From contig NZ_BACP01000031.1 of NCBI RefSeq assembly GCF_000260415.1, forward strand, positions 37,110 to 101,109: a stretch of 64,000 bases of DNA, written 5' to 3'. The position numbers and the translations under genes are program-made. This DNA is from Liquorilactobacillus mali KCTC 3596 = DSM 20444. Lineage in GTDB: Bacteria; Bacillota; Bacilli; Lactobacillales; Lactobacillaceae. Shown here piece after piece: positions 28,666 to 37,093 of this stretch. Every line of letters begins with the position of its first letter. Positions within the stretch are counted from its first letter, which is position 1. A model generated the notes under the pieces. The model ran no database searches. It had not been told where the DNA came from and saw nothing but the letters and a program-made list of their open reading frames with translations.

Positions 28666-29021
28666 TATTCCGTAATCCAATCCTTGACTTCGACCATTGG
28701 TGCATCAGCCCAAAGTTTTTCAAGGTTATAAAAGCCTCTTGTTTCTGACTTGAACACATGAACAACAACGTCCCTTAGATCAATTAAAATCCAATTACCA
28801 CTACTTTTTCCTTCAATTTGTTTAATATCAATTCCAGCTTTTTCAACTTCTTCTTCGATATTATCAACGATTGCCTTAACTTGTCGCTCAGAATCTGCTT
28901 GCATTATTACAAAATAATCAGCCAAATAACTTATTTTGCTGACATCCAATGCAACTATATCTTCGGCGCGTTTGCTGTCAGCAGCCTCAACAACAACTTT
29001 TAATATTTCTTTACTATCCAT
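28665..29021 (-). CDS. rsfS: Ribosomal silencing factor RsfS
   Basis: RsfS binds L14 on the 50S subunit and blocks joining with 30S during starvation. The 118-residue sequence has the family signature: DYFVIMQADSERQVKAIVDNI, GNWILIDLRDVVVHVF and FYNLEKLWADAP. AAAGGAG lies before the ATG at 29021. It follows yqeK by 12 bp in the same operon as nadD, as in Bacillus. Confidence 0.97.
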   Translation of the reverse strand: MDSKEILKVVVEAADSKRAEDIVALDVSKISYLADYFVIMQADSERQVKAIVDNIEEEVEKAGIDIKQIEGKSSGNWILIDLRDVVVHVFKSETRGFYNLEKLWADAPMVEVKDWITE

Positions 29022-29033
29022 TAAATTCTCCTT

Positions 29034-29627
29034 TTATTTAACTACCCATTTATTATAAGTTAAAATTGCATCCGGATACACTACACCATTGGTAGAAATC
29101 AGATACTCCAATGTATGTTTAGTCTCAAATGCAACAGCGTCATCCAAATTACTATAAGCTAATGTTCGTGCAATATTGACATCTGGAAATACCCTGCCAT
29201 TCTCAACATAATCAGCGACATAAACGATTTTATCAAGAATAGTCATATTTTCAGCACCTACAGTATGTCTCCTTACTGCATTCAAGATTTCTTCGTTTTC
29301 AATATGCAACTCATCTTTAATAATCTCAGCGCCTACAACTCCGTGCCAAAGATAATTATTCCAATTCAATAAGTCGGCGTCAAGGTTCTTGTCCGTTATA
29401 ACTTTCTTAAATTCTTCCGCACTGCGTTCTTTTGCGTAATCATGCACCAAGGCCGCTATGCTTGCTTTTTCAATATTAAATTTATTAAGCTTAGCAATTC
29501 TAACAGCTGCCTGTTCAACACCTAATATATGCTGATAACGTTTGTTACTAACACTATTTTTAACTTTAGCTAACAATTCAGTTCTTGTACCTGGAAAATA
29601 TTTACGACTATACTCTTGCTCACTCAA
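29034..29627 (-). CDS. yqeK: HD-domain hydrolase YqeK
   Basis: YqeK proteins hydrolyse diadenosine tetraphosphate symmetrically. The metal-binding HD motif is in AALVHDYAKE, with other His residues at HILGVEQ and LWHGVVGAE. The length is 197 residues. The start codon is TTG at 29627 with AAGGAGGAAGG about eight bases upstream, and it overlaps the nadD 3' end by eight bases. In some bacteria yqeK is fused to nadD, which supports a link with dinucleotide metabolism. Confidence 0.94.
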   Translation of the reverse strand: MSEQEYSRKYFPGTRTELLAKVKNSVSNKRYQHILGVEQAAVRIAKLNKFNIEKASIAALVHDYAKERSAEEFKKVITDKNLDADLLNWNNYLWHGVVGAEIIKDELHIENEEILNAVRRHTVGAENMTILDKIVYVADYVENGRVFPDVNIARTLAYSNLDDAVAFETKHTLEYLISTNGVVYPDAILTYNKWVVK

Positions 29628-30261
29628 GATAGAGACCTTCCTCCTTAATGTAATGCTCTACATCTTTAGGAACCAAATATTTTATTGAACAATTATGCTG
29701 GATATTCCAACGAATTTGCGTTGAACTAATTTCAATCAGTGGTACATCCACCCACATAACAGGATACTTGCTTTCTTTCGGAAATCCTGTTCTGGCAACT
29801 CCCACAAAATGAACTAATTTTACCAGTTCGCCAATTCTGTACCATTTTGGAAGGTAGTCAACCATATCTCCACCGATGACAAAATAATATTCATAATCAG
29901 GATGCTTTCTCTTTAACTCAACTATAGTATCAAATGTATAACTTATTCCGCCACGTTCCAACTCAGCAGTCTCCAGATCAAAAAGCGGATTTCCTGCAAT
30001 GCTTAACTCAACCATCTTTTTTCTATCATCGGCTGCTATCGCATCTTTATGATCGACATGTGGCGGCAAGGCATCTGGCATGAAAAGCATCTCATCCAAA
30101 TCAAGTTGACTCGCAACTTGCTCAGCAATTATCAGATGACCCGTATGTGGTGGGTTGAAAGTACCTCCTAATATACCTACTCGTTTTTTCTTGCCACTCT
30201 CATTTGGCTCAACTATCGGTTTAGTCTGAACAACTGATTTAACGAGTGTATTAACATTCAT
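29620..30261 (-). CDS. nadD: Nicotinate-nucleotide adenylyltransferase
   Basis: NadD makes nicotinic acid adenine dinucleotide in NAD synthesis. The nucleotidyltransferase motif is GILGGTFNPPHTGHLI and the C-terminal motif is ISSTQIR. The protein has 213 residues, about 25 more than usual at the N-terminus (MNVNTLVKSVVQTK...). GGGAG lies before the ATG at 30261, so I keep this start; another start nearer the conserved core is possible. Confidence 0.95.
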   Translation of the reverse strand: MNVNTLVKSVVQTKPIVEPNESGKKKRVGILGGTFNPPHTGHLIIAEQVASQLDLDEMLFMPDALPPHVDHKDAIAADDRKKMVELSIAGNPLFDLETAELERGGISYTFDTIVELKRKHPDYEYYFVIGGDMVDYLPKWYRIGELVKLVHFVGVARTGFPKESKYPVMWVDVPLIEISSTQIRWNIQHNCSIKYLVPKDVEHYIKEEGLYLE

Positions 30262-30289
30262 CTATTGACACTCCCTATTATATCTCATA

Positions 30290-30604
30290 TTAAAAATTTT
30301 GTAATTCAGCCGAAATTTCGCGATTTTCTATCTTGGATGATTGCCGATATAAAACGAGTACGTGGCCAATAACTTGAACAACAATAATATCCGTATTCTC
30401 TGTTAAATAGTCAGAAACCTCACTCGCTTCAAAATCTGAACCTTGCAATACATTAATCTTTATCAATTCACGTTTGTCCAAGGCATTTTTAATTTGTTCA
30501 ACCCATTTATCCGAAACTCCTTCTTTACCAACTTGAAAAATAGGTCTCATATTATGTGCCTTGGCCTTTAAAAATTTCTTTTGTTTTCCGCTTAATAAGT
30601 TCAT
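30290..30604 (-). CDS. yhbY: YhbY family RNA-binding protein (CRM domain)
   Basis: This 104-residue protein is a single CRM domain that associates with pre-50S particles. It has the N-terminal LSGKQKKFLKAKAHNM, the GKEGVSDKWV segment and IKINVLQGSD. AAGGAG lies before the ATG. It sits between yqeH and nadD, the conserved order of the yqe operon. Confidence 0.95.
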   Translation of the reverse strand: MNLLSGKQKKFLKAKAHNMRPIFQVGKEGVSDKWVEQIKNALDKRELIKINVLQGSDFEASEVSDYLTENTDIIVVQVIGHVLVLYRQSSKIENREISAELQNF

Positions 30605-30614
30605 TTATTTCTCC

Positions 30615-31733
30615 TTAAATCATTGCGCGTCTAATAGTTACAGATACACCCTTTGGTGCCCATCCGGCAACTACAGCACCTGCTGAAACAGTAATCCAGC
30701 CGAGCCCTGAAAAAACCAAATCACTTTTTTGGACAGTTTTAAACTCAAATCTGACCAACTTGGGTAGCTTTGTCAATGTTTCTTCAGAAGGTGGCTGAAG
30801 CAGTTCTCCAACATGTTTCTCATACAACGTATCTGCATTTTCTAATTTTGTTCGGTGCAACATCAAATTATTATCTGTATAAACAACAATTCCATCCTTT
30901 TCACCAGTAATATAATCAAAGCGGGCTAAGCCGCCAAGAAAGAGTGTCTGTCCCGCGTTCAACTGATACACCCGTGGCTTTATTTCTTTTTGTGGTGAAG
31001 CAACATTAAGTTCCTTACCGCTAAGAAAATGTGCCATTTGATGTTGGTGAATAATTCCTGGAGTATCAATTAAAAAATGTTCATCATCCAATGGTATCTC
31101 TATCTTATCAAGAGTTGTTCCTGGAAAGCGGGATGTAGTAATTAACTCATTTATTCCTGTCTGCTGTTTGATAATCTGATTAATCAAGGTTGACTTACCA
31201 ACATTGGTCACCCCTACGACATATACATCACGTCCTTCACGATACTTCTCGATTAAGGAAAGGAGTGTTGCTATTCCGTGATTCTTTCCCGCACTTACCA
31301 AGGCCACGTCTGCTGGTCTAAGCCCAACTAAATTGGCACTTTGTCTAATCCAATCCTTTAGCTTTGTACGCTTAAGTGACTTGGGCAGCAAATCTTCCTT
31401 ATTACCAACCATCAGGATTGGATTTTTACCAACATAGCGTTGAATCCCAGGAATAATTGACCCACTGAAATCAAAGATATCAATCACATTTACAATCAAT
31501 GCATCCGTATCTCCAATTTGTGTCAAAATCTTCAAGAAATCATCATCTGTTAAATTAACATCTGAAACTTCATTATAATGGCGTAATCTAAAACACCTCT
31601 TACAATATAATTCCTTAGTTTCAACTTGTTTCTTCAAAGCAGAAGCAGGTACATAACCTAGCCCATCAGGATCGTTGCTTTGAATTAATGAGCCACATCC
31701 AATACAGTATAGTGCCTCAGTTTCATCAGTCAT
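30615..31733 (-). CDS. yqeH: Ribosome biogenesis GTPase YqeH
   Basis: YqeH is a circularly permuted GTPase for 30S assembly. An N-terminal zinc finger (C-I-G-C and, further on, C-K-R-C) precedes the GTPase, in which the G4 motif (VGNKEDLLP) comes before G1 (GVTNVGKSTLIN) and G3 (DTPGI), as expected for the permuted order. It has 372 residues. The ATG at 31733 overlaps the yqeG end by eight bases. Confidence 0.96.
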   Translation of the reverse strand: MTDETEALYCIGCGSLIQSNDPDGLGYVPASALKKQVETKELYCKRCFRLRHYNEVSDVNLTDDDFLKILTQIGDTDALIVNVIDIFDFSGSIIPGIQRYVGKNPILMVGNKEDLLPKSLKRTKLKDWIRQSANLVGLRPADVALVSAGKNHGIATLLSLIEKYREGRDVYVVGVTNVGKSTLINQIIKQQTGINELITTSRFPGTTLDKIEIPLDDEHFLIDTPGIIHQHQMAHFLSGKELNVASPQKEIKPRVYQLNAGQTLFLGGLARFDYITGEKDGIVVYTDNNLMLHRTKLENADTLYEKHVGELLQPPSEETLTKLPKLVRFEFKTVQKSDLVFSGLGWITVSAGAVVAGWAPKGVSVTIRRAMI

Positions 31734-32259
31734 TCAGTGAATGCCCCCAAACTTTTTTTATAATATTCTTTTTCTGTAGTCTTTTCTTAATTATTTTCTC
31801 TAAGAACCGATTTAGTTTTGTATTCCATGCATCCGTCTCAACAAGTGGTTTGACCCAGATGCTTCTTATTTTAGCTGCATTTGCTGCTGCGACATCTGTA
31901 AGTAATTGGTCACCAACTAGGACAATCTGACTGTCTTCCAGATCTAATTTCTTCTTAGCTTCATTGATTCCCTTAGTTAGTGGTTTCATCGCACGTGCAA
32001 TAAAAGGCAGCCCTAGCGGTTCAACTGCTTGCGCAACACGCTTTTTATTATTATTGGAAACAACAACGACTGGGATCTTTTCATTACTCATGATCTCAAG
32101 CCACTCGCGCAACTTAGGAGTACCATCTGGATTATTCCATGCAATCAGTGTATTGTCTAGGTCAGTTAAGATTACTTTAATGCCCATTTCCTTAATTTCA
32201 TCTGGAGTTATCTCGTATATTGAGGTAATCATCCAAGTTGGTTTGAAACGAGTCAGCAT
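31726..32259 (-). CDS. yqeG: YqeG family HAD-IIIA phosphatase
   Basis: This 177-residue HAD-fold phosphatase carries the nucleophile motif VILTDLDNTLIAW (DxDxT), the second motif VVVSNN and the acidic motif VLVGDQLLTDV. The substrate in bacteria is not established. The ATG at 32259 has AGGAG eight bases upstream; the in-frame GTG at 32268 lies too close to that site. It is the first gene of the yqe operon and has a TATAAT box upstream. Confidence 0.94.
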   Translation of the reverse strand: MLTRFKPTWMITSIYEITPDEIKEMGIKVILTDLDNTLIAWNNPDGTPKLREWLEIMSNEKIPVVVVSNNNKKRVAQAVEPLGLPFIARAMKPLTKGINEAKKKLDLEDSQIVLVGDQLLTDVAAANAAKIRSIWVKPLVETDAWNTKLNRFLEKIIKKRLQKKNIIKKVWGHSLND

Positions 32260-32294
32260 TTGGTTCACTCCTATATTAATCCTTTTGCTTGTTA

Positions 32295-32324
32295 ATTATA
32301 TTCTATGAACCCTACTTAAAGCAA
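32295..32324 (-). promoter_or_regulatory. Promoter of the yqeG operon
   Basis: On the minus strand TTGCTT (32319-32324) and TATAAT (32295-32300) are 18 bases apart, about 35 bases before the yqeG start. Confidence 0.55.
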
Positions 32325-32359
32325 AAAAATTACGTTTATTAATAAATTTCTCAATGTAA

Positions 32360-32470
32360 AATAAAGGGGCTGGGTCAAAAGTTATGACCAGCAGCCCCTT
32401 TATTGATAATGTACGTATAAACGTGTTTCATGAGGTAAAATTTCGCGTAGTTAGCGCTCTAATCTACCAG
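32360..32470 (-). repeat. Dispersed hairpin element, copy R3
   Basis: This lies between rplT and yqeG. On the minus strand it reads GCGCTAACTACGCGAAATT, then GAAACACGTTTATAC, then a hairpin whose outer 17-base arm pairs around a two-base bulge (32360-32376 with 32386-32404). T-rich sequence follows. It probably also ends the infC-rpmI-rplT transcript. Confidence 0.75.
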
Positions 32471-32501
32471 CTTATATCACGCTCTCTTACATATCTGCAA
32501 A

Positions 32502-32861
32502 TTATTTCGCTAATGCTTGCTTTGCTTCTTCAACAAGTGCTGTAAATGCTGCATTATCACTAATTGCAAGGTCAGCTAACATCTTACGATTAACTTCAAT
32601 CTCAGCAAGCTTCAAACCATGCATTAATTTGCTGTAGCTAATACCATTCATACGAGCAGCTGCATTGATACGAGCAATCCATAACTTACGGAAGTTTGTC
32701 TTCGTCTTACGACGATCACGGAAAGCATACAAGTATGACTTCATAACTTGTTGTTTAGCTACCTTAAATTGAATATGTTTTGAACCGCGGTACCCTTTTG
32801 CTAATTTAATCATTCTTTTACGACGTTGACGCGTAACTGTTCCACCTTTAACACGTGGCAT
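32502..32861 (-). CDS. rplT: 50S ribosomal protein L20
   Basis: This is a 119-residue L20, starting [24 protein letters not shown], with a long basic N-terminal arm and the usual DLAISD near the end. L20 binds 23S rRNA early in assembly and, in Firmicutes, binds the leader of its own infC-rpmI-rplT operon to repress it. The operon order is standard. Confidence 0.98.
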   Translation of the reverse strand: MPRVKGGTVTRQRRKRMIKLAKGYRGSKHIQFKVAKQQVMKSYLYAFRDRRKTKTNFRKLWIARINAAARMNGISYSKLMHGLKLAEIEVNRKMLADLAISDNAAFTALVEEAKQALAK

Positions 32862-32954
32862 GATAATTCCTCCCTTATATATTCGAGGTGCTTATCTTTA
32901 GTACACCCTCGAAATGGTCTTTTCTTCAAGACCTCATCATCAATTTTATTTTAA

Positions 32955-33155
32955 TTAATTCATTTGTGAAAGCATCTGCTTGATACGCTTCATATCTGAG
33001 CTAGATACCATTGATGCCTTGCGTAATTGACGACGTTGTTTCTTTGTCTTTCCGTGGAAACGGTGACTTGTAAAAGCATTTGAGCGCTTTAATCCGCCAT
33101 CCCCTGTACGCTTGAAACGTTTTGCTGATGCACGATGTGTTTTTTGTTTTGGCAT
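32955..33155 (-). CDS. rpmI: 50S ribosomal protein L35
   Basis: This 66-residue L35 starts [24 protein letters not shown], the family pattern. AGGAGG lies before the ATG. It is 93 bp from rplT and 30 bp from infC. Confidence 0.98.
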   Translation of the reverse strand: MPKQKTHRASAKRFKRTGDGGLKRSNAFTSHRFHGKTKKQRRQLRKASMVSSSDMKRIKQMLSQMN

Positions 33156-33185
33156 AATACTTTCTTCCTCCTACTATATTAAAAC

Positions 33186-33704
33186 CTATTTTTCGGCTTT
33201 AGGTGCCAGCATCATGAACATGCTGCGTCCATCCATTTTTGCTCTCGATTCTACAGTTGCAACTTCTTCAACTGCTTTTGCAAATCGATTCAAAACATCA
33301 TAACCGATTTCTTTATGAGTAATTGCGCGTCCCTTAAAGCGGATTGATACCTTTACCTTATCTCCCTTTCCAAGGAACTTAAGCGCATTATTCAATTTGG
33401 TGTTAAAGTCATTTGTGTCAATAGTTGGACTCAAACGAACTTCTTTAACATTGATGACCTTTTGATTCTTTCTTGCTTCACGTTGTTTCTTTTGCAGTTC
33501 AAACCGATATTTACCATAATCCATAATTCTGGCAACAGGTGGTTTCGCCTTTGGAGCAACTAAAACGAGATCCAGACTAGATTGTTCAGCTAACGTTAGT
33601 GCTTCTTGTTTGGTTTTAACCCCAAGTTGGGAACCATCACTGGCAATTAAGCGCAATTCACTTGCACGTATGCCTTCATTTACCATCTTATCTACTGCTA
33701 TGAT
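33186..33704 (-). CDS. infC: Translation initiation factor IF-3 with a non-AUG start codon
   Basis: IF-3 binds the 30S subunit and checks start codons. The core [13 protein letters not shown], the middle [12 protein letters not shown] and the C-terminal MLAPKAEK are standard. The first ATG in frame (33686) lies 24 bases from the ribosome site GGAGG (33711-33715). In contrast ATC at 33704 is six bases away and ATA at 33701 is nine bases away, and both are in frame, giving [11 protein letters not shown]. infC normally starts with AUU or a similar rare codon, which lets IF-3 regulate itself. I choose ATC at 33704; ATA is equally possible. The mature length would be about 172 residues. Confidence 0.93.
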   Translation of the reverse strand: MIAVDKMVNEGIRASELRLIASDGSQLGVKTKQEALTLAEQSSLDLVLVAPKAKPPVARIMDYGKYRFELQKKQREARKNQKVINVKEVRLSPTIDTNDFNTKLNNALKFLGKGDKVKVSIRFKGRAITHKEIGYDVLNRFAKAVEEVATVESRAKMDGRSMFMMLAPKAEK

Positions 33705-33870
33705 GCTTCACCTCCGTTTAATATCAGAGAAAACGCAGAAAAAACCGGATAGCTTACAAAAAGCTACCCGGACTAATCTTCACTTCATCAATTCGAAATA
33801 AATAATCATCTGCCCGTGAACTATTAGTTCGCTAGGCGAGAAGCGGGTTGCTTCTGCTTTTTCTCAACTC
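33705..33870 (-). promoter_or_regulatory. L20-type leader of the infC-rpmI-rplT operon
   Basis: About 165 bases lie between the promoter and infC. The region carries a CCCGCTTCTCGCC-like segment, an ACTAATAGTT inverted stretch and then an 11-bp terminator stem. This is the layout of the Firmicute L20 leader (Rfam L20_leader family), where L20 binding favours termination. I identify it from layout and remembered motifs; a covariance search was not run. Confidence 0.75.
33739..33771 (-). terminator. Leader attenuator of infC
   Basis: Arms 33745-33755 and 33761-33771 (CCGGATAGCTT against AAGCTACCCGG) form an 11-bp stem with one mismatch or wobble and a five-base loop. Six T residues follow on the minus strand (33744-33739), before infC. 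A competing antiterminator is expected but not mapped here. Confidence 0.8.
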
Positions 33871-33874
33871 TTTA

Positions 33875-33903
33875 ACTATACATTGTTACCAAATTAAAGT
33901 CAA
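33875..33903 (-). promoter_or_regulatory. Promoter of infC-rpmI-rplT
   Basis: On the minus strand TTGACT (33898-33903) and TATAGT (33875-33880) are 17 bases apart, just after the thrS stop codon. Each box differs from consensus by one base. Confidence 0.65.
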
Positions 33904-33906
33904 ACA

Positions 33907-35844
33907 TTAATTTGTACGACTGTAACTAGCAATATCTGCCAAAATTTCATTAACAAATTCATCCTTTGTCACATTAACCGTCTTTTTCTCGCCATAACGA
34001 CGCACTGCAACTTCATTGGAAGCAACCTCTTGATCACCCACAACAAGGATATAAGGTACTTTTGTAACCTGAGCCTGACGTACTTTGTAACCCATTTTCT
34101 CATTGCGATCATCGATTGATACACGTACATTGGCAGCTGCCAAACGAGCACGCAACTCTTCACAGTATGCCAAGTGTAATTCATTTTTGACAGGAATAAT
34201 TGTAACTTGTTTTGGTGACAACCAAGTTGGGAATGCTCCTTTATACATTTCTGTCAAATAAGCTGTAAATCGCTCCATTGTTGAAACAATTCCGCGATGA
34301 ATCATAACAGGACGATGTTCTTCACCATCTGCACCGATGTAATGCAAATCGAATTTCTCAGGCAATAAGAAATCTAATTGAATCGTAGACAAAGTCTCCT
34401 CACCGCCTAAAGCTGTCTTCGTCTGAACATCAAGCTTAGGACCATAAAAGGCAGCTTCACCTTCTGCTTCAAAGTAATCTAGACCCAAGTCATCCATTGC
34501 AGATTTAAGCATTTTTTGTGATTTTTCCCACATTTCATCATCATCAAAGTACTTATGCGTATTTTTAGGATCACGGTAGCTTAAACGGAAACGATAGTCG
34601 GTAATATCAAAATCAGCATATACTGAAACCATCAATTGCAAGGTGTTTTTAAATTCCTCTTCAATTTGGTCAGGTGTAACAAATGTATGTCCGTCATTCA
34701 ATGTCATTTCACGAACACGTGATAATCCTGTAAGTGCACCAGATTTCTCATAACGGTGCATCATTCCTAATTCGGCAATTCTCAAAGGAAGATCACGATA
34801 TGAACGAATATGATGGTTATATATTTGAATATGTGAAGGACAGTTCATTGGCCGTAATTCTAATAACTCACCATCACCCATATCCATTGGAGGGAACATA
34901 TCCTCACGATAATGGTCCCAATGTCCCGATTGCTTGTACAAATCTAGGTTAGCAAGAACTGGTGTATACACATGCTCATAGCCACGAGATACTTCTTTAT
35001 CAATAATGTAGCGTTCAATTGTACGGCGAATTGTGGCACCATTAGGCATCCAATATGGCAAGCCTGCACCAGCCTTAGGATCAACAAAGAACAAGTCCAA
35101 GTCATTTCCAATTACACGGTGGTCACGTTCACGTGCTTCTTGTCTTCTTTGTAACTCGGCATCCAATTCCTTTTGTTTATAAAAAGCAGTTCCATAAATA
35201 CGTTGAAGCATTGGATTGCTTGAAGCACCCTTCCAGTATGCACCAGCCACTGAAAGTAGTTTAAAAATCTTAATTGAGCTAACCTTTTCCAAATATGCAC
35301 CTGCGGAAACATCTACAAAATTACCTAATTTGTGTAAAATAACCTTGCCAGAAACAACGGCTTCCTTAACAAGTTCCATGCGATAGGCGTCGCCATCTAC
35401 TAATGCCAATGCTTCTTTTTCATCAACTACCAAGCGTTCGACCTTTGCCCCAGATTTCACAATTTCTTGCATCTTTTGTGTAATTTTTTCAAATTCAGTT
35501 TCAGCAACTTGACCAGCTGCGTTATCTGTGTCAAGGAAAAAGCCGTGTTCACTAACGCTACCTTCACCAAATTTCATTTCTGAATATAGATCGGATAGTG
35601 ATGCACCCAACAATAGGGAAGCTGTCTGCCATAAAACCTTCAATCCATCTTCAGAATCCTTTGTGATAATTTCAATTTCTCCATCGGCCTCTAATGGTGC
35701 GTTAAAATCAATCAATTGGCCATTATAACGACCAGCAACTGCTTTTTTGGCAAGACTCGTGCTTATTGATTGAGCAACGGTCTCAACAGTTGCCCCATTT
35801 TCAAATTCTTTAATAGCCCCATCAGGGAACTTAACTTTAACCAT
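33907..35844 (-). CDS. thrS: Threonyl-tRNA synthetase
   Basis: ThrS charges tRNA-Thr. The N-terminal TGS domain (residues 1-62) is followed by the editing-like domain (HFGxxH variants seen near SEHGFFLDT) and the class II catalytic core, with the motif-2 stretch [30 protein letters not shown]-terminal anticodon-binding domain ends the 645-residue protein. The ATG at 35844 (MVKVKFPDG) has AGGAGAG upstream; a longer frame to 35874 has no support. It is controlled by a T-box leader. Confidence 0.98.
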   Translation of the reverse strand: MVKVKFPDGAIKEFENGATVETVAQSISTSLAKKAVAGRYNGQLIDFNAPLEADGEIEIITKDSEDGLKVLWQTASLLLGASLSDLYSEMKFGEGSVSEHGFFLDTDNAAGQVAETEFEKITQKMQEIVKSGAKVERLVVDEKEALALVDGDAYRMELVKEAVVSGKVILHKLGNFVDVSAGAYLEKVSSIKIFKLLSVAGAYWKGASSNPMLQRIYGTAFYKQKELDAELQRRQEARERDHRVIGNDLDLFFVDPKAGAGLPYWMPNGATIRRTIERYIIDKEVSRGYEHVYTPVLANLDLYKQSGHWDHYREDMFPPMDMGDGELLELRPMNCPSHIQIYNHHIRSYRDLPLRIAELGMMHRYEKSGALTGLSRVREMTLNDGHTFVTPDQIEEEFKNTLQLMVSVYADFDITDYRFRLSYRDPKNTHKYFDDDEMWEKSQKMLKSAMDDLGLDYFEAEGEAAFYGPKLDVQTKTALGGEETLSTIQLDFLLPEKFDLHYIGADGEEHRPVMIHRGIVSTMERFTAYLTEMYKGAFPTWLSPKQVTIIPVKNELHLAYCEELRARLAAANVRVSIDDRNEKMGYKVRQAQVTKVPYILVVGDQEVASNEVAVRRYGEKKTVNVTKDEFVNEILADIASYSRTN

Positions 35845-35875
35845 AATCCATCTCTCCTTTAAAATTATTTGCAAA

Positions 35876-35916
35876 ATAAAAAGTCCCTAGCATACTTTAA
35901 AAAGTATACTAGGGAC
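35876..35916 (-). terminator. T-box terminator of thrS
   Basis: The stem pairs GTCCCTAG...AGTATAC regions at 35883-35897 with 35902-35916, with one wobble or mismatch, and is followed by a T-rich tail on the minus strand (35882 downward). The antiterminator overlaps its 5' arm (AATTGCGTCCC). Confidence 0.85.
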
Positions 35917-36140
35917 GCAATTAGCGTGGTTCCACCCAAATTCAGATATCAAAAATCTCTCAAATCGTTTTTAACAGGTCCGACCCGTTCCAATAATCAA
36001 TATTGGAATAAATTCATCATAGAGGTGGTAAATTGTTCTGCTGAGTAGCTTGCAGTTATTGCCACTCATCCCTGACTTGAACAACCTTTCGTCCTCCGAT
36101 ATATTACTCAACCACTATTAAACCACGATTGCATAAATCA
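35876..36140 (-). ncRNA. T-box riboswitch leader of thrS
   Basis: The T-box core reads GGGTGGAACCACGC on the minus strand (35924-35937), between a long Stem I region and a strong terminator. Upstream there are an AGTA stretch, a GATGAGTGG-type AG bulge and a GAACAATTTACCACC segment. Candidate threonine specifier codons are ACC (36027-36029 or 36024-36026) and ACA (36034-36036); I cannot choose without folding. Uncharged tRNA-Thr should pair with the T-box and prevent termination. Confidence 0.92.
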
Positions 36141-36152
36141 TTCAAGCCTTAA

Positions 36153-36158
36153 ATTATA
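36153..36158 (-). promoter_or_regulatory. Possible -10 box of thrS
   Basis: TATAAT on the minus strand lies just after the dnaI stop codon and just before the T-box leader. No clear -35 box is present at 17 bases. Confidence 0.4.
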
Positions 36159-36160
36159 AT

Positions 36161-37078
36161 TTATGAATGTCGTCTGTTCCTGCCAATCATCGTATACTCT
36201 TTACTCAAAAATACAATGCGTTCCATTATTCTGCGAGCTTTAAGCGGCTCAGCTTCTCCACGATTATTGACTGTTAAATATTGTTCCAATAAATCTTGCA
36301 GTGAAAGATTTGAACTAAAGAAAGTTGGTAACTCCTCTTGCATACGATATTGCAGAATAATTCCCAAAACATCATCTCTTAGCCAGCTCGACAATTGATC
36401 AGCTCCGATATCATCCAACATCAAAACAGGTGCTTTCTTTATGCTATCAATTTTTCCAATAACATTGTTCGAACCAATCGCACCTTTGACTTCAACAGCA
36501 AAAGATGGAAAATGAAGCATTGTTGAGCGAAATCCCTCTTCTGCAAGCCCATTTGCGATTGCACCTAAAAGATACGTTTTACCAACACCAAAACTTCCTT
36601 GCAAATACATTCCTTGAATAAATTTTTGCGGATTAGCAGTATAAGTATCAATAAAATCGGCTGCTGCTTGAGCAATCTCTTCGCGGCCAGTTATATCAAA
36701 GTCTGCCAACTGAGCGGTTCTAATTGCCTTTGGCATATTGAGTGTTCTGACTCGTGCCCTGATTTCCGCTTGCTTTTGACTCTTCATCAATTCTTCACTC
36801 GGAACATACGCAACATCTATTAAGTGGTTACTCAGAATCAATTGTGGTTGATAACCTGGAGCAGGTGTGACTTCTCCATTTTTAATCTGTCTTTTTATGC
36901 TGACAAATTCATAGACCTTACTGGCGCTACGCGCTAATTCCGCCTGAGACAATTGATTCTCCTTCACAAAATCCTTGACTTCCTCATCTGCAAAAGCATC
37001 ATCAATTAACTCTTTGTAGTTCTTTACCCAGTTCCTATTGCGAAGCTGATGTGCCATTTCTTCACCAACATCCTTCAT
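36161..37078 (-). CDS. dnaI: Primosomal protein DnaI (helicase loader)
   Basis: DnaI loads the replicative helicase in Firmicutes. The 305-residue protein has an N-terminal helicase-interacting domain (1-120) and an AAA+ domain with Walker A GSFGVGKTYLLG, Walker B LMLDDIGAD and the arginine-finger region at the C-terminus (ARRIMERI). GGAGG lies before the ATG at 37078. It is 15 bp after dnaB, as in Bacillus. Confidence 0.97.
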   Translation of the reverse strand: MKDVGEEMAHQLRNRNWVKNYKELIDDAFADEEVKDFVKENQLSQAELARSASKVYEFVSIKRQIKNGEVTPAPGYQPQLILSNHLIDVAYVPSEELMKSQKQAEIRARVRTLNMPKAIRTAQLADFDITGREEIAQAAADFIDTYTANPQKFIQGMYLQGSFGVGKTYLLGAIANGLAEEGFRSTMLHFPSFAVEVKGAIGSNNVIGKIDSIKKAPVLMLDDIGADQLSSWLRDDVLGIILQYRMQEELPTFFSSNLSLQDLLEQYLTVNNRGEAEPLKARRIMERIVFLSKEYTMIGRNRRHS

Positions 37079-37093
37079 CTTCCCACCTCCTTT

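Noticed and set aside
33684..33686. ATG as the infC start
   Set aside because: It lies 24 bases from the only ribosome site; ATC/ATA are correctly spaced and infC normally uses a rare start codon.
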